Program-made: the position numbers and the translations under genes
Assembly (NCBI GenBank): GCA_019916065.1
Contig: CM034233.1
Span: 46,976,534 to 47,040,533, forward strand
Direction of reading: 5' to 3'
From: Vitellaria paradoxa
Lineage: Eukaryota > Streptophyta > Magnoliopsida > Ericales > Sapotaceae
DNA length: 64,000 bases
In this document: piece after piece, positions 45,801 through 58,547 of the stretch
Numbering within the stretch: the stretch's first letter is position 1
Layout of the letters: every line of letters begins with the position of its first letter
The notes under the pieces: generated by a model
What the model was told of the DNA's origin: nothing
Database searches by the model: none
The model's input: only the letters and a program-made list of their open reading frames with translations

Positions 45801-46234
45801 AGTAATCTTTTTTTTTTAAAAGATTTAAATTATTTAAAAATCTCAATAATTATAATTTAAATTTTGTTATAATAAGATCTCAATAATTTGTTTTACAAAT
45901 CAAATTATTTAAAAAATAATTTAATAATAATTTATTTTTTATTTATAATGATTATTTATTTAATAGTTATTAATTATTTATAATAACTATTATATTTAAT
46001 TACTTATATATAAATATTTATATTAAATTTAATTTATTAAATTGCACATGGAATTAATGAAATTTTTAATAAAATCAGTTAAAAAAAAAAACTTATCTCC
46101 TAATTATGATTATATATACAAACACAATATCAAATTAGATTGCAATTAAAATAAAATTTTATTATATACAAATGTTCAAAATACAAAAACAAAAATATAT
46201 ATAAATTACTGATCAAAATATATACAAATAGATC
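45801..46234. other. AT-rich 3' flank of the TNPA-like gene in CACTA-1
   Basis: AT-rich non-coding DNA between the left subterminal block and the TNPA-like gene; presumably the 3' untranslated region and terminator of minus-strand transcripts. Confidence 0.5.
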
Positions 46235-47932
46235 CTAATCAGTCCAAGAGGGCCATCCGCCATCATCCGGGTCCTACAATGAAATAATAATGAAATTAGA
46301 ACGTGATAATTAAGAAGACATGAATAAATAAATTTATATAATTTTAATGAGTAATAGTAACGAGAAATAAAATTTTTAATCTGAGGAGGAGGAGGTGGAT
46401 GGCTCTGACTCTGAGAGAGGCGCCTCTCCATCTCAGCCATCATCTCGGCCCGAAGTGCTGCCTCTCGCGCGTCCATCTCAGCTCGAAAGGTCTGCAGCAG
46501 ATCTTGATCGCGACGTCTGGCCTGAGAAGATGATTCTGCTCGTGCAACGGATCGGCGTGGAATACCTGCGCCCCGCGTAAGCGTGTATCCATGACCATCA
46601 CGTCCGATAATGGAGAAAAATATCTCGTCCCTCCTCTCTTCGGACTCCCTCTCATCTGGCGACAGCTCGTCTAAACGTGCATTAAACTGCGCCTAATGCA
46701 AACAAGCCGAAATAGAAAAAATAAGATAACTAACTATATTATCTAAAGAAAAAATTAAATTATATGTTGATTGGACAAAATATTAAAATTTGTTACCTGT
46801 ATAGCCTGAACTTCCTGCGAATCAGTACGTCGAGTCGCCAACCACATGGACATCCGATCTGTCCTCAGGCCCTCCTCTGTCCTCTGTTGAAAGGTAAATT
46901 ATATGTTAATAATTTACTATCATTAAAAAAGATAAATAAAAAAGTTGCTATTGGCGTGATAAGCTCATGTTTTTACCTCGTGGCGAACCTGAGAAAAGTG
47001 TCGAGTCCCCTCCTTGTGCCCCGGCCCCTGCAATCCTCGATTTCGCGAGTTCCTTTGGGCCTCCGCCTATTTTAAGTTTTTTTCGATTACTTTTTGTAAT
47101 TTACGCTTGATAACGTCAAAACTTAAGGAAAAATAATTAACTCGCAATCTACTCACCTGTGCCTCGGGACTCGACCAATACCTGACGAGCTCAGCCCACT
47201 GGTGGGGAAGAACGCCCGGTGGGACCTGCTGGAGGATGTCAGGGTCATTCTCATGACCTTTCCAGTATTTATCTTTAATCTTATTTTTATGATCCTTCCA
47301 CATCTTCCGACACTTGGCGAACATAACATCCCGGAAGTCTGGAGGAACATCAACTACATTGGCCTAAAAATGACAAATTGTAGAATATTATTTGTTACAA
47401 GTTTCAGCACATAAACCACGTACAATTAGATAAATAAAATTTTCATACCTGTACCTCGGTCCATAGACCCTCGAACGTAGAATCTGGGAAACGATCCCAC
47501 TCAAGGGTGGTCAACGAGAATCTGATCGGATTCCGGACCAAATGTCCGAACTGTGAAATCAAAGACCGTCCATCCTTCCCAACCGGATGGGGCGTGTCAT
47601 CCCACTGAACGGTCATCCACTGAGATCCGTAGTTCCACTACGGCAATCCCTTCGAGGGCCCTCTGCCGGACCTCGAAAGCCTGCTCGGAGTGGGAGAATC
47701 TGTTTCAAACAAATTGTTACATGATAAAACAACAGAATATACCTACTGTTGTTGGATAAGATACATTTCAAAATTAAAGAACTTTACCTGCATCTGTGTC
47801 AGTCACTGAAGGACGAGTGGACATAGGGGGTGAAGGTGGGACAGCATCTGCTGAGCTACTCCCGGCACAGGATAGCCCGAGACGCTCAGCCATCGTCCTA
47901 GGACCAGTCCTCTTCCTAGAACGTCTGAACAT
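46235..47932 (-). pseudogene. TNPA-like (plant Transposase_24 / Ptta family) gene of CACTA-1, seven exons
   Basis: Exons on the minus strand: 47932-47788, 47699-47449, 47363-47157, 47066-46977, 46883-46797, 46692-46381, 46273-46235. They sum to 1,131 nt (377 codons) with consistent phases. Start MFRRSRKRTGPR, basic and Ser/Pro-rich. Exon 2 ends in FEGLWTEVQ. Exon 3 carries the family signature MWKDHKNKIKDKYW, PPGVLPHQWAELVRYWSSPEAQ-like. Exon 6 ends in a Glu/Met/Arg coiled coil and a proline run; the last exon is DPDDGGWPSWTD. Two faults: an in-frame TAG in exon 2 (after SKGLP) and an AT instead of GT donor after exon 6, both single C-to-T or G-to-A type changes. Expected to bind the subterminal repeats. 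Confidence 0.8.
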
Positions 47933-48686
47933 GGCTCCCTAACTGTTCACAATTTAAACTTATTATAATTTCAAATACAAAGAAAAATAAATTTAAAATC
48001 TACCTTGTTCGGATAAAAAAGTACACAACCGTGTATTAAGTATGTAAATCAACCGTATCTCCTTCGACCGTGTCCCTAACCCAATTAACATCTTCATCAC
48101 GTTGGACAATTGCATCTTGGTCAAGAGCTTGTTGGGCGAATGGATCAATATCTGGCTCATCGCAGTCGATTTGGTATACCCCCTCCTTGACATTTTAACT
48201 GCAACTTGCCAGTTGGGATCAGCTCGATCGCCAACATAGTAAACTTGCTCTGCCATGGATGCCAGTATGTATGGTTCAGCTTCTATTTGTACATCTCGAT
48301 GTAACAAATTATTTAAATTGACCAATTTAAATTGGTACTTATCAGCTTTAACCCTGCGAATTGGATCAGCGCAAACACACTTGAATAATAAATATCTTAA
48401 ACCACGATTGTAAACGATTTCAATAATGTCATTCAGTTGGCCGTAATAGTAACCACCGTCAATAGATGGACAACCGATGCCACTATTTTGTGTTGCTCGC
48501 CTATCATCTACTTCCTTGATGCGAAATCGAAACCCATTGATGTCACAAGCTGTGAAACGTTGAGCTGTCGTGTTATGAATTGGTAATCTAATCTCTCTAA
48601 AGTTACTCTTAAGTTATGAATTAACTAGTTGTTAGACTATGATCAATTCACCATTTTTCTGTATTTCATGATTAAAATAAATGTAG

Positions 48687-50058
48687 GAGGAGAAATATCA
48701 AAGGGACTATTCACAGTGTGATATTTATCTTTTCACCCACACGACCAATATTGAAGAAGAGGTTGAGCAGGCGCTTGAAAGAGAACGCCTAATGCTAGCG
48801 GGGGAAGAGGTGGATCATGAGGGGCCACAACTTGTATTTGTTGACAAGTGGTCAGAAGAAACCTATGTAAGTATCATAATTTGATTTTTTACATTTCTAT
48901 GTAATTGTTTCTTCAATATTGTGTTGGAGGTGTTGGATTTGATTGTTTCTTCAATATAGTGTTGGAGGTGTTGGATTTGATTCATTTGCAATAATATTAT
49001 TAGCTCTTGGAGGTGTTGGAGGTGATTGATTGATTTGAATATGGTCTTGGTGGTGTTGGAGGTATTAATTGCTCTTGGATATGGTCTTGGGACATATATC
49101 TAAAACCAGTTTACTTTACTTTTAGTTAATTTGTATAGGTTGCAAGCTGTCCAATTGATTCCACTTCACTTTCATTTAACAAATAGGATGTGTAATAAGT
49201 TTTAATTTTAATTTTTGGATATGTATCATCTACCATTTATCAAATTCAACTAGTTCAATGTAATAGATATGATTGTTACTCTTTAAATCATGCAACTATT
49301 AGGTGATATTGGATGCAATTTGAATATTCTCTATATATTCTACAATTTGCCCGATTGAATTTAAACAGTTTTGTTCATGGTCTTAGGAATGTTGATTCAT
49401 CTGTAATAATGTTGGTGAAAATTTTGTATTTACATTTTGGTGTAGAATGTGATTGGATACGATCTTAGGGATGTTGAAGTTGATTAATTTTAAATGACAT
49501 TGTTGAAAAATTGTTTTTTTTTTTTCATATATGCGGGATTTAGCTTTATTGTCTTTATATTATTTATAAGATAAGTTGAAGAATATTAACTATATTTTAC
49601 GTTTACTTCATGTTTCTTGTATTGTATTGTTGTGACAGCGCCAGTACCAGGAAGAATTGGCAAAGGAAATAGCGCAAATTGCTCGCCAAACACCTGAAGG
49701 GGAGCAGCCTCCACCAGTGAACAAGGTTGATGTTTGGTTGCGGGTTGTGGGACCACCAAAGAAGGGAAGGACAGTCTATGGCATGGGATCCCTCAGTTCT
49801 AGTTGCTTAGAGAAGTCCACTGCATATAGGTCATCCTCTTCTTCATCCTGTTCATCAGCACAGCCGTCAGACTATGTTCAGACAACAGCATTTCAGCAAA
49901 GTGCTGAGGAGTCTGTGCAAAAGGCTCTTAGTGTGTATCTTGGAGAGTTAAAAGAGGCAAACGAACATCTTAAATCTGAAGTTGCATCCCTAACACAGCA
50001 GGTTAGGCAGCTCAAAGGATTGGATCCATCACAGGATGTGCCTTCTAATGATCCTTGA
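48687..50058 (+). pseudogene. 3' exons of a TNPA-like (Transposase_24) gene of CACTA-2
   Basis: Exon 48687-48866 (EEKYQRDYSQCD ... VDKWSEETY) joins in frame across an AG/GT-bounded intron to 49639-50058. The second exon has EELAKEIAQIAR, then VDVWLRVVGPPKKGRTVYGMGS. The W...VGG.K.GRV(Y)G(.)GS-like block is typical of En/Spm TNPA/Ptta proteins. It ends with a Ser run, a coiled coil (ELKEANEHLKSEVASLTQQV) and stop TGA. No internal stops in these 320 or so codons-equivalents; 5' exons are missing with the left half of the element. Role: binding subterminal repeats, inferred. Confidence 0.75.
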
Positions 50059-50259
50059 TAACTTGGTTCGGAATTATGAACTTGTTCGTTTTAGACATTG
50101 CTGAACTCTCACTTTATTCTTTGTTTCAATTTGCAAGTTTGATGTGCTTTTTGGTGAATTAGTGATGCCAACTGGATTTGAGTTTATGGGATTTTAATTA
50201 AATGAATGATTTTGTATGTTTTGATTGTATTATTTTGTGGGGTTGTTATGTTAAATACA

Positions 50260-50988
50260 GGTTGGTAATAGGTTGGTAATAAAGGTTTAATTACCAACTA
50301 TTTTAATTAGTTGGTAAACTACCAACCGAATTTACCAACCGATTTCGGTTGGCAACCATAAGCATTAGCAACTAAAACTTTGGTTGGTGATTTTCCAACC
50401 GATAAGATTACCAACCAATCACAGCAGTTGGCAAAATTAACAACAGACAATTTAGCAACTGATAAAATAGTTGGTAAATTACCCACCGAAAATTTTAATA
50501 TTGCAGACCAATAATAGCAGTTGGTAATTACCAACTACATTTCGGTTGGTATATTACCAACTGACATTTTGGTTGATAAAATACCAACTAACAATATCGG
50601 TTGCAATATTATGAAATATCAATTTAATATTCAATAATAAATTACCAACTGAAAGTTAAATAATACCAACTAACAAATCGGTTGGTAATTAGCAACCGAA
50701 GAATCAGTTGGCAATAACAACTTCGGTTGGTAATTACCAACCAAAATTTTGAAACTTAATTTCATACCAATAACAAATTACCAACTGATTTATTTAATTT
50801 ACTAACCGAAATTCGGTTGGTAATTACCAACCGACCTTAAAAAATTTTGGTTAAAAACATTACCAACTAGAGTTTTTGCCACCGACAAAAATCGGTTGGT
50901 AATCAGTTGGTAATCCATGATTACCAACCGAATTTAGCTGATTACCAACTGATTTTGTCAGTTGGTAATTAGCATTTTTCTAGTAGTG
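50260..50988. repeat. Subterminal repeats of CACTA-2
   Basis: About 25 direct and inverted copies of GGTTGGTAATTACCAAC-type palindromic motifs (TTGGTAAT / ATTACCAAC, often with CCGA or CTGA). Ends in the TIR at 50988. AT-rich unlike CACTA-1's CG-rich motif. Confidence 0.9.
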
Positions 50989-53900
50989 AGCCAACTGTTT
51001 TATTTCATCGGTCAAAATAGAATCCGTAGTACTTCGTAAATTGTATACCTATGAAATGTAAATTATCATGAATTAATTAAACACAAATTCATTGTGATGT
51101 GAAAATCATATAAAAACATATGAAAATATTTAACACGTACGTAGTTCTTAAACCAGTCATGAAAATATTGATAATGGGACATTCGAATTTGATTGTCTGT
51201 TGCACGAGGCATGTTCTATTTCAGCTCGTTTATGTGTTTCCTGCAATGCAAATCAAACAGGATTGAGAATAATCACGATTTTTATTACAAATATGATGTA
51301 ATTAACTTTTTTTATTACGACAACGTGACTTACTGGGTCAATGGCACAACTGATTGGGTGTTGAAGAGCACGAACCGATGAGCTTGGATCCACTCGATAT
51401 GGTTGAGATCAAATGACGTGCCTTCCCCAATAGGGCCTTCATTTATCCGCTCCGACCTGCTAAAAGTCGTTTGGACATCATCGTTTAGATATGCCGCACA
51501 AAAATTTATGCACTCATCCATCAAATATCCTTTCGCTATGGATGCCTCCGGTCGAGCTTTGTTCCGCACATACCTCTTCAATGTGTTCATATATCGCTCG
51601 ATCGGATACATCCACCTAAATTGGACAGGGCCACCAAGCCGGGCTTCTTCAGTTAGGTGTATAGTCAAGTGAACCATGACATCAAAAAATGCCGGCGGAA
51701 AAATTTTCTCTAGATGACACAGTGTCAAAGCAATCCTGTCCTGCAGACCCTTTAAATCTTCTATACGGATTACTCTGTAATACAACTGCCTGAAGAAATT
51801 ACTGAGCTCGATCAACGGCTGCACAACATTATTAGGCAAACATGTCCTTACTGCTATAGGCAACAACTGTTGAAGCAGGACGTGGTTGTCATGACTTTTC
51901 AAACCCTGTAACGTCCATTCGCTCATGTTGACTCGCTTCGAAATATTCGAGCAATATCCATCAGGTACCTTCACGCCTTTCAGAATTAACAAGAACGCAT
52001 CCTTCTCCTCCTTGCTCATGGTGTACTGTGCAGGTGGCATGTATGCCCTGTTGGACTCTCCCGGCTGCAAGTGCAATGGAGTTCTCAATCCCATCTCCTG
52101 CAAATCACGTCGAGCATTAGAATTATCCTTTGATTTCCCCTTAACACCAAGGATCGTCCACAATATATTATCGCAAACATTCTTCTCAATGTGCATGACA
52201 TCCAAGTTGTGCCTGAGTAAGTTGTCTTTCCAGTAGGGCAACTCATAGAAAATACTTTTCTTCTTCCAATTATGGGTTCGGTTCCTATTTGCACCAGAAA
52301 TAGATGGTAGCGGGGGGGCTAACAGATCCTGAAAGTCATATATTGTTCGAATTTGCTCCCGCTCCATCTGGGCCAGCAATTCGACCCCGGTCATTGCTCG
52401 TGGTGCTGGACCGAACTCCCAAGTGCTGTCAAACGAGACTCTGTCCTTCCTAAACCTATGCAACGGAGGTAGGAAGTGTCTATGACCCATGTACGCCCAC
52501 TTTCTACCATACTTTAGCCAAGTTGACTTCTTGCTCTGATTGCAACAAGGACATGCGAACTCTCCTTTCGTGCTCCAACCAGATAAGTTGGCGTACGCCG
52601 GAAAGTCGTTAATTGTCCATAGTAATGCTACCCGTAGTTTAAACATTTCATTTTTTGTTGAGTCAAATGTCATCACACCATCAGTCCATAATTCATTAAG
52701 CTCTTCAATCAATGGTTGCATATAAACATCTATTTTATCTCCGGGACCCTTAGGTCCGTCAATCAATGTCGATAGGATGACAAAAGGTTGCCTCATGCAC
52801 AACCAAGGTGGAAGATTATATGAAACTAACAGTATAGGCCACGCACTGTGAGTTGCCCCAGTCATGCCTGAAAATGGGTTAAATCCATCAGCTGCCAAAC
52901 CAAGCCGTACACTGCGAGAATCGACAGCGAAATCAGGGTGTCTTCTATCAAAATCCTTCCACGCCAGAGAGTTTGTTGGATGGGATAAGTTCCCATGATC
53001 CCCCCTGTTCTCGGCATGCCAAGTCATTAGTTTAGAGATCTTGGATGACATGAAAAATCTCTTCAATCGTGGCTTAAGTGGAAAGTAGCGCACTTGCTTT
53101 GCAGCCACAAGCTTACCACGATTTGAACTACCCAAACGATTCTGCCGAGTTTGGATAGTACCAACATTCTTCCATCTCGAAACACCACACACGGTACACG
53201 TATCGAGGTTGCCATTCTCATTCCGAAACAACATGCAACTATTGGGACATGCATCCAGAGTTTCGTATGTGAATCCCAAATTCTCAGTTAACTTGCGTGC
53301 CTGGTAGTACGATTCTGCAAGCTTAGCTCCCGCTGGTAAAACCCTACGGAGTAACTGTAGTAGTATGTCAAATGACGTATCTGACCAGTGATTCAACGCA
53401 TTCAAATGTAACAACTCAACGATAAATGACAATTTACTGAACTCCTGACATCCAGGATATAATTCTGTCTGCGCATCATCGAGTATTTCAAAATATCTCA
53501 ATGACTCATCATCTGCACCCGAGCGGGGACTAGTTCCACCCGTCAGATTAATACCGGCACCGTTGTCTTCATGTGTCAATCCACATGCGATATCAGCTAG
53601 CGTCGCGAGCATTGGATCAGCTTCCTCTGCAACCTCGGCCTCCACCTCAACGGTTTCTTTCGGACGAGAGGCGGTATACTCTTCCCCATGGAGAGTCCAG
53701 AATTTATATTGCTTCAGGAACCCATTATGGATCAGGTGCTCTCTGACAACCTCCCGTGTATAGTAATACCGGTTAGCACACTTCCTGCAAGGACAACTAA
53801 TGTACCCACTGGGAAACCCACTGGTGAATGCAATAAACTGATTAATCCCCTCCACATGCTCCGGGGACATCCTATTCGGCAAATCAATCCAACTCTTATC

Positions 53901-53999
53901 CATCTCACTTAGAGTGTTTGTGGAGTCCCAAGAGGAAAAAAATGTCATTACTATAAAATGTAGTGCCATATGCAAAACACCTAGTCTTAAACTTTACCT

Positions 54000-54420
54000 C
54001 CTCATTACAGGGTGGTTGGTCCTATCCCATTCGAGAATACATGATCCAACTTGCACTCAACAACTCAATGCCGTTGTCCCCTAATTAGATAAAATTTTGG
54101 CAGCATGTCCGCGTGGTTCTCCAAGTACACGATACACAGACGACATCAGTCGTACCCTGTGTACGCACCCGGAGAACAACAGGACGTCAACCGAAGCTTC
54201 ATCTAACATAGGACAGTACATGAGTTGTTGAATACAGGATGGATAATTGCATTCCTAAACTGTCCATACTGGACAATTCAAGAATCGCGTACGTCAATCC
54301 CCGCACGTTCATCGAAAGGACAACGAACTTGGTCAAAGACCTAATCCGTTACCTAAGGATGACCAAACAGGTGGCGTACGAGATTCTTAAACGGGTCTAA
54401 GTTTCACTAATATATGCAAA
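54000..54420. promoter_or_regulatory. CACTA-1 transposase leader with two hairpins
   Basis: GC-richer DNA upstream of the transposase ORF. GTTCTCC (54116-54122) pairs with GGAGAAC (54171-54177), with an inner stem ACGAC..GTCGT and GTACAC/GTGTAC arms. A second inverted repeat pairs AAGAATCGCGTACG (about 54282) with CGTACGAGATTCTT (about 54375). A donor-like GAGGAG/GTAAAG near 54000 suggests a non-coding first exon on the minus strand. Confidence 0.6.
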
Positions 54421-54479
54421 TGAATAAAATAAAGTGGTTCTCAATGTCTGTTTGTTTTCTAACTTAGAATAAAGTATTT

Positions 54480-55140
54480 AGATGTTAGATTGGGCCTAGA
54501 CAAGATTAGGGGTTTTATTGTAGTTACTAATTGAACTAATTAACTCTTATTAATTAACTATTGCTGCTTGTGTAATTAATGACTATATTATTCGGTAAAT
54601 TACCTAGAAACAATATTATAATATTATTGTTTGACCTAATTTTCTTATCGTATTCGTATTGGATTACACTGGGCCCAAGCAAGATGTTGGATTGGGCCCA
54701 GGCAAGATTAGGGGTTTTATTGTAGTTACTAATTGAACTAATTAACTCTTATTAATTAACTACTGCTACTTGTGTAATTAATTACTATATTATTCGGTAA
54801 ATTACCTAGAAACAATATTATAATATTATTGTTTGACCTAATTTTCTTATCGTATTCGTATTGGATTACACTGGGCCCAAGCAAGATGTTGGAATGGGTC
54901 CAGGCAAGATTAGGGGTTTTATTGTAGTTACTAATTGAACTAATTAAATATTATTAATTAACTACTGCTGCTTGTGTAATTAATTACTATATTATTCGGT
55001 AAATTACCTAGAAACAATATTATAATATTATTATTTGACCTAATTTTCTTATCGTATTCGTATTGGATTGGACTGGGCCCAAGAAAGCCCAAGAAAAATG
55101 TTGGATTGGACCCAAGCAAGATTAGGGGTTTTCTTCTAAT
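54480..55140. repeat. ~202-212-bp tandem repeat, 3 copies plus a partial one
   Basis: Starts of AGATGTT(A/G)GA at 54480, 54682 and 54894, and a fourth partial start near 55097. Each contains GGGCCCA, AAGATTAGGGGTTTTATTG, AATTGAACTAATTAA, ATTATTCGGTAAATTACC and CTTATCGTATTCGTATTGG. Near-identical copies, so recent amplification. Lies upstream of the CACTA-1 genes. Confidence 0.9.
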
Positions 55141-58100
55141 TAGAGTTAATTGGAGTTAATTATTGTTATTCAAAAAAATAACACTTCAATACATTATTCG
55201 AAGATCAAATATACAACAAATAAAATAATACGATACAAATTAAATAAATTAACAATAGATATTACGAACAATTCAATATTTACTCATTATAATATAAATC
55301 AAACTATGATTTCAAATAATAAAAGTATTTTCAATCATTTGAGTAACCAGCCATTACAATATTAATTGAAACAATCTAATTTAACCTAAATTAATTATAT
55401 TATCAATATTCTAATTCGTTATTTAATATTTTAACTAATATAAATATTTAATGAACCTAAAAATTGTAATTTAATATTATTATTTACCTAATCTAACTAT
55501 TTTTAGTATTATTGTTTAATTCAAAATATATAAATTAACAACAAATATTACGATATTAATATTTTTTAGTATTATTGTTTCCTATTTATGATACTTTTTA
55601 TTTAATATTTTTCATAATATTTTTTTTAATAATTTTTAAGTATGCTATTTACATTCATGAAAATGTTATAAAATAAGAGAATTTACATACAAGTGAAAAT
55701 TATTATTAATTTTTTTTTTTGTCTTATGCATCGATTCTTATTTAAAAGTATTCTTTTTATGAAAAAAAGTAATATGTTTAAAAGTTTACAAACTTTATTG
55801 TATTTAATTTATTAAAAAATCTATCAACTTTTACTAACTTTTTATACTTTTTTCAAACTATATATTATTTTTACATTAAACTATATATTAATTCCCATAT
55901 TTTTAGTAGTATTGTCTATTATTATAAATATCATAATATAATTTAATTTCCGTAAGGTAAGTTAATCAATTTATTTATAAAAATTACCATATTGAGTGAA
56001 GATGTTAGCATTGCTTCAAAAACTCTCTCTACCCTTTGTCATTTTTTGTTTTTATAAAATTACAAAGTTAATTTCATAGTGAAGAACAATTAAAATTTGT
56101 TTTCACTCTCGTTTTTCTTTTCTATCATAAATATTTTGTTAATTTCAATACTTAATCTATTTTTGTTGCATCACATTAAAAATGAATTATTTTATTCAAA
56201 GATTTTATTAAACTAAAATTATTTTTGATAAATGTTATAATTTATTTAATTTAATTAATTTAAAAATAAATAATATAGTAAAATTTATAAAAAAAAAGTT
56301 AAAGAAGGTTGAAGAAAGTTGATAAAAATTGAAAGAAATTAAAAATTTGTTTAGTAAATTTTAGCGAAGTAAGTTGATAAAAATTAATAATTGATAAAAT
56401 TGTTGTAGCCAAACAGGCTCTAAGTGACTCTTGCCATTTAACCCATTGGAAACAAGTCCATGTCCATCAAATATCAATGTCCAGCAATCCTCTAAGAAGA
56501 ATATATGCATGAGGTCAACATGGCCCTGGAATTACGGATTAGGGTGGCCTGTGGTCCACATGTTATACAAAAGAAAAATCCTCCTGGACTAGAATAAAAC
56601 AAACTAAGAAGCTAGTAAAATTACAATGATATAACGGTGCTAGAGTTATAATTAGAATAATTTTTTTTATAAGTTTATTATTGTTAAGTGTCGTTTTAAG
56701 AATTGGTTAGTTATAGTCAAGTTGATAGGTAGAGTTGAATATATATATATATATATAGCGGGAGAGAAATTTTTTAGTAATTTTTACTTTTTTTGACATT
56801 TGGTAACTCCTTAAAAGTTACTAAAAAATTTTGAAATTTTTTTCAACATTTTTACTAGATAATTAAAAGCTTTTAAAAAATTCTTATTTTTTACATACAT
56901 AAAAAATGATATTTATGTATGTAAATTTTTTATTAAAAAAATTTATATTATAATTTGATTCCTCAAAAATTTTTAAAAATAATTACTCATATTAGAAAAA
57001 AAAAACTAATATTGGTATATATAAATTTTGAATTAAAAAAATTTAAGTTATAAATCAATCTCTGTAAAATTTAGTCAATTACCAAAAAAAATCTCCTTAA
57101 AATTTTATTTTCTCTTAGTTGTTATATGATAGTGTTTAAATGGTTAAAAAAATAAATTAGTAAAAAAATAACACGTGGCAAAATTTAATTGAAAGATATT
57201 AAAAATAGTTAATAAAAATTTTTAATATTTTTAATAAACTAAATACTCTTATATAATCTAAAATTTAAAATTCAATTGATTATACTATTTGTATATATAT
57301 TATTTTATTTTTATTCATTAAATATAATTTTTTAAGCCCAAGTTTAACGCCCCCAAAAAAATAGCTCCTAGGCCAAAAATTTGACTTCATCTATGAGGAT
57401 TGATGTGACAAAAGATCACATGCATAATTTTCCAAGTATCACATATAATTTTCCAAGTATCCAAAAAAATTTTCCAAGTATCACAAGATGTTAATTTCTT
57501 TGTTTTTCATGCCAAGTGGTCACATTATTATATTTCTTCTAAGTTATTATTTTATAATATATTTTACCTATCATATTAAAAATAGGTATTTAAATTATAA
57601 GAATTTAAATATTCATTATATTTTTATAATTTTAATCTTAATAATTAAATAAAAAATTAAATAAGTATTTTTTTTTTCATTTTATTCTAACGTTCTAATT
57701 CTATCTTCAGAATTTTGAAATTCTGAGAATTTCAAAGTATCCTCAGAATTTAAAAATTATTGAATTTTAATTCAATATTACAGATACAGCTATATTATTT
57801 AATTAAAAAAATTTAAATTAATTTTAATCATTAAATTTTAATTTAACGGTATAACTTGCAAATCATGAAATTTACATAACTCCCCTAAATCCTTTAAATT
57901 TATCGTTTATACTGGCAACTTTTGGAGTACAGTAAAATAATACAAAATTTTATAAATTTCTACAAACACAAATTACAAGATAATAAAATATAAATTTTTT
58001 ACTCACTGCACAAAACACAACAATTTTTCCCACTCACTAAATTTTTCTTCTAAAATCTCTTTTTCTTTCTTCCAACATACCAATTTTTATAAAATAAAAT

Positions 58101-58514
58101 TAAAAAACAGAATATTAAAAAAAACAGCAAATAAAAAATACAGCAAAAAAAACAGCAAACAAAAAAAAAACAGAAAAAAACAGCAAATTAAAAAAAATTA
58201 AAAACAACAGCAACATACATAAAAAAAAAATATTACACAGTACGCACATGAAATAAACAAGTTAACGAGTAACTAAAATAAAAAAAATTAAACAAACAAT
58301 AATACATACATGCATGTATAGATAATCATCAAACCCCCAACCACAAAAACAAAAAAAATTTATTTACATTTATCCAACAATAAACATGAAAAATACAAAA
58401 AATAGAAAAAAAATTTCAAACTAAAAAAAAAATCCAAACCTGGTACGGTGTAGTGTTGACTTAACCTAAAAAAAAAACTATAATAAACAAAAAAAAAATA
58501 TTAGTGCATGTTTA
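55141..58514. other. AT-rich upstream half of CACTA-1
   Basis: No coding region supported. Holds GTAGCCAAACAGGCTCTAAG near 56405 (end of an old small transposon), a (TA)n run at 56740-56757, a 3-fold TAATTTTCCAAGTATC repeat at 57422-57483, a palindromic patch at about 57705-57745, a relative of the 17855 MITE at about 57921-58010, and A-rich ACAGCAAA repeats (58120-58210). Confidence 0.5.
57921..58010. repeat. Partial relative of the Tourist-like MITE
   Basis: Shares with 17880-17960 the phrase AATTAC(A/G)AGATAATAAAAT followed by TTTTTTACTCA and a TACAAAATTTTATAAATT-like start. TIRs are not intact. Confidence 0.5.
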
Positions 58515-58515
58515 T

Positions 58516-58547
<32 letters not shown>

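Larger units (their letters stand above)
48605..50988 (+). mobile_element. CACTA-2, left-truncated CACTA element inside CACTA-1
   Basis: The right end reads, reversed, CACTACTAGAAAAATGC, with the host transposase exon (QLA) beginning within a few bases. The left junction lies near 48600-48610, where the host frame resumes (LPIHNTTAQRF), but no CACTA terminus or repeat block is present there. So the left end is deleted, and no TSD can be matched (right flank AGC). It carries the last two exons of a TNPA-like gene and a long subterminal repeat field. Different repeat motif and TIR from CACTA-1, so a different family. Confidence 0.75.
48036..53975 (-). pseudogene. CACTA-1 transposase (TNP2/TNPD type), split by CACTA-2
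   Basis: The main exon is open for 881 codons (53975-51334); the likely start is MDKSWIDLPNR at 53903, which opens the transposase-associated domain with CPCRKC at residues 37-42. The Transposase_21/tnp2 domain follows (SRSVRLGLAADGFNPF, then LRVALLWTINDFPAYANLSGW, roughly residues 340-470), then DUF4218 (LCHLEKIFPPAFFDVM, VQFRWMYPIERYM, roughly 700-790). Exon 2 (51240-51141) has MSHYQYFHDWFKNY and one TAG. Exon 3 (51048-50989) is cut by CACTA-2 after EIKQLA. It resumes at about 48604 as DUF4216 (YYYGQLNDIIEIVY, EPYILASMAEQVYYV) and, after a 2-bp frameshift near 48205, ends at 48036. Domain set and order are those of intact plant CACTA transposases. Confidence 0.9.

Noticed and set aside
51403..53912. 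Several 60-100-codon + strand ORFs
   Set aside because: Shadows of the CACTA-1 transposase exon.
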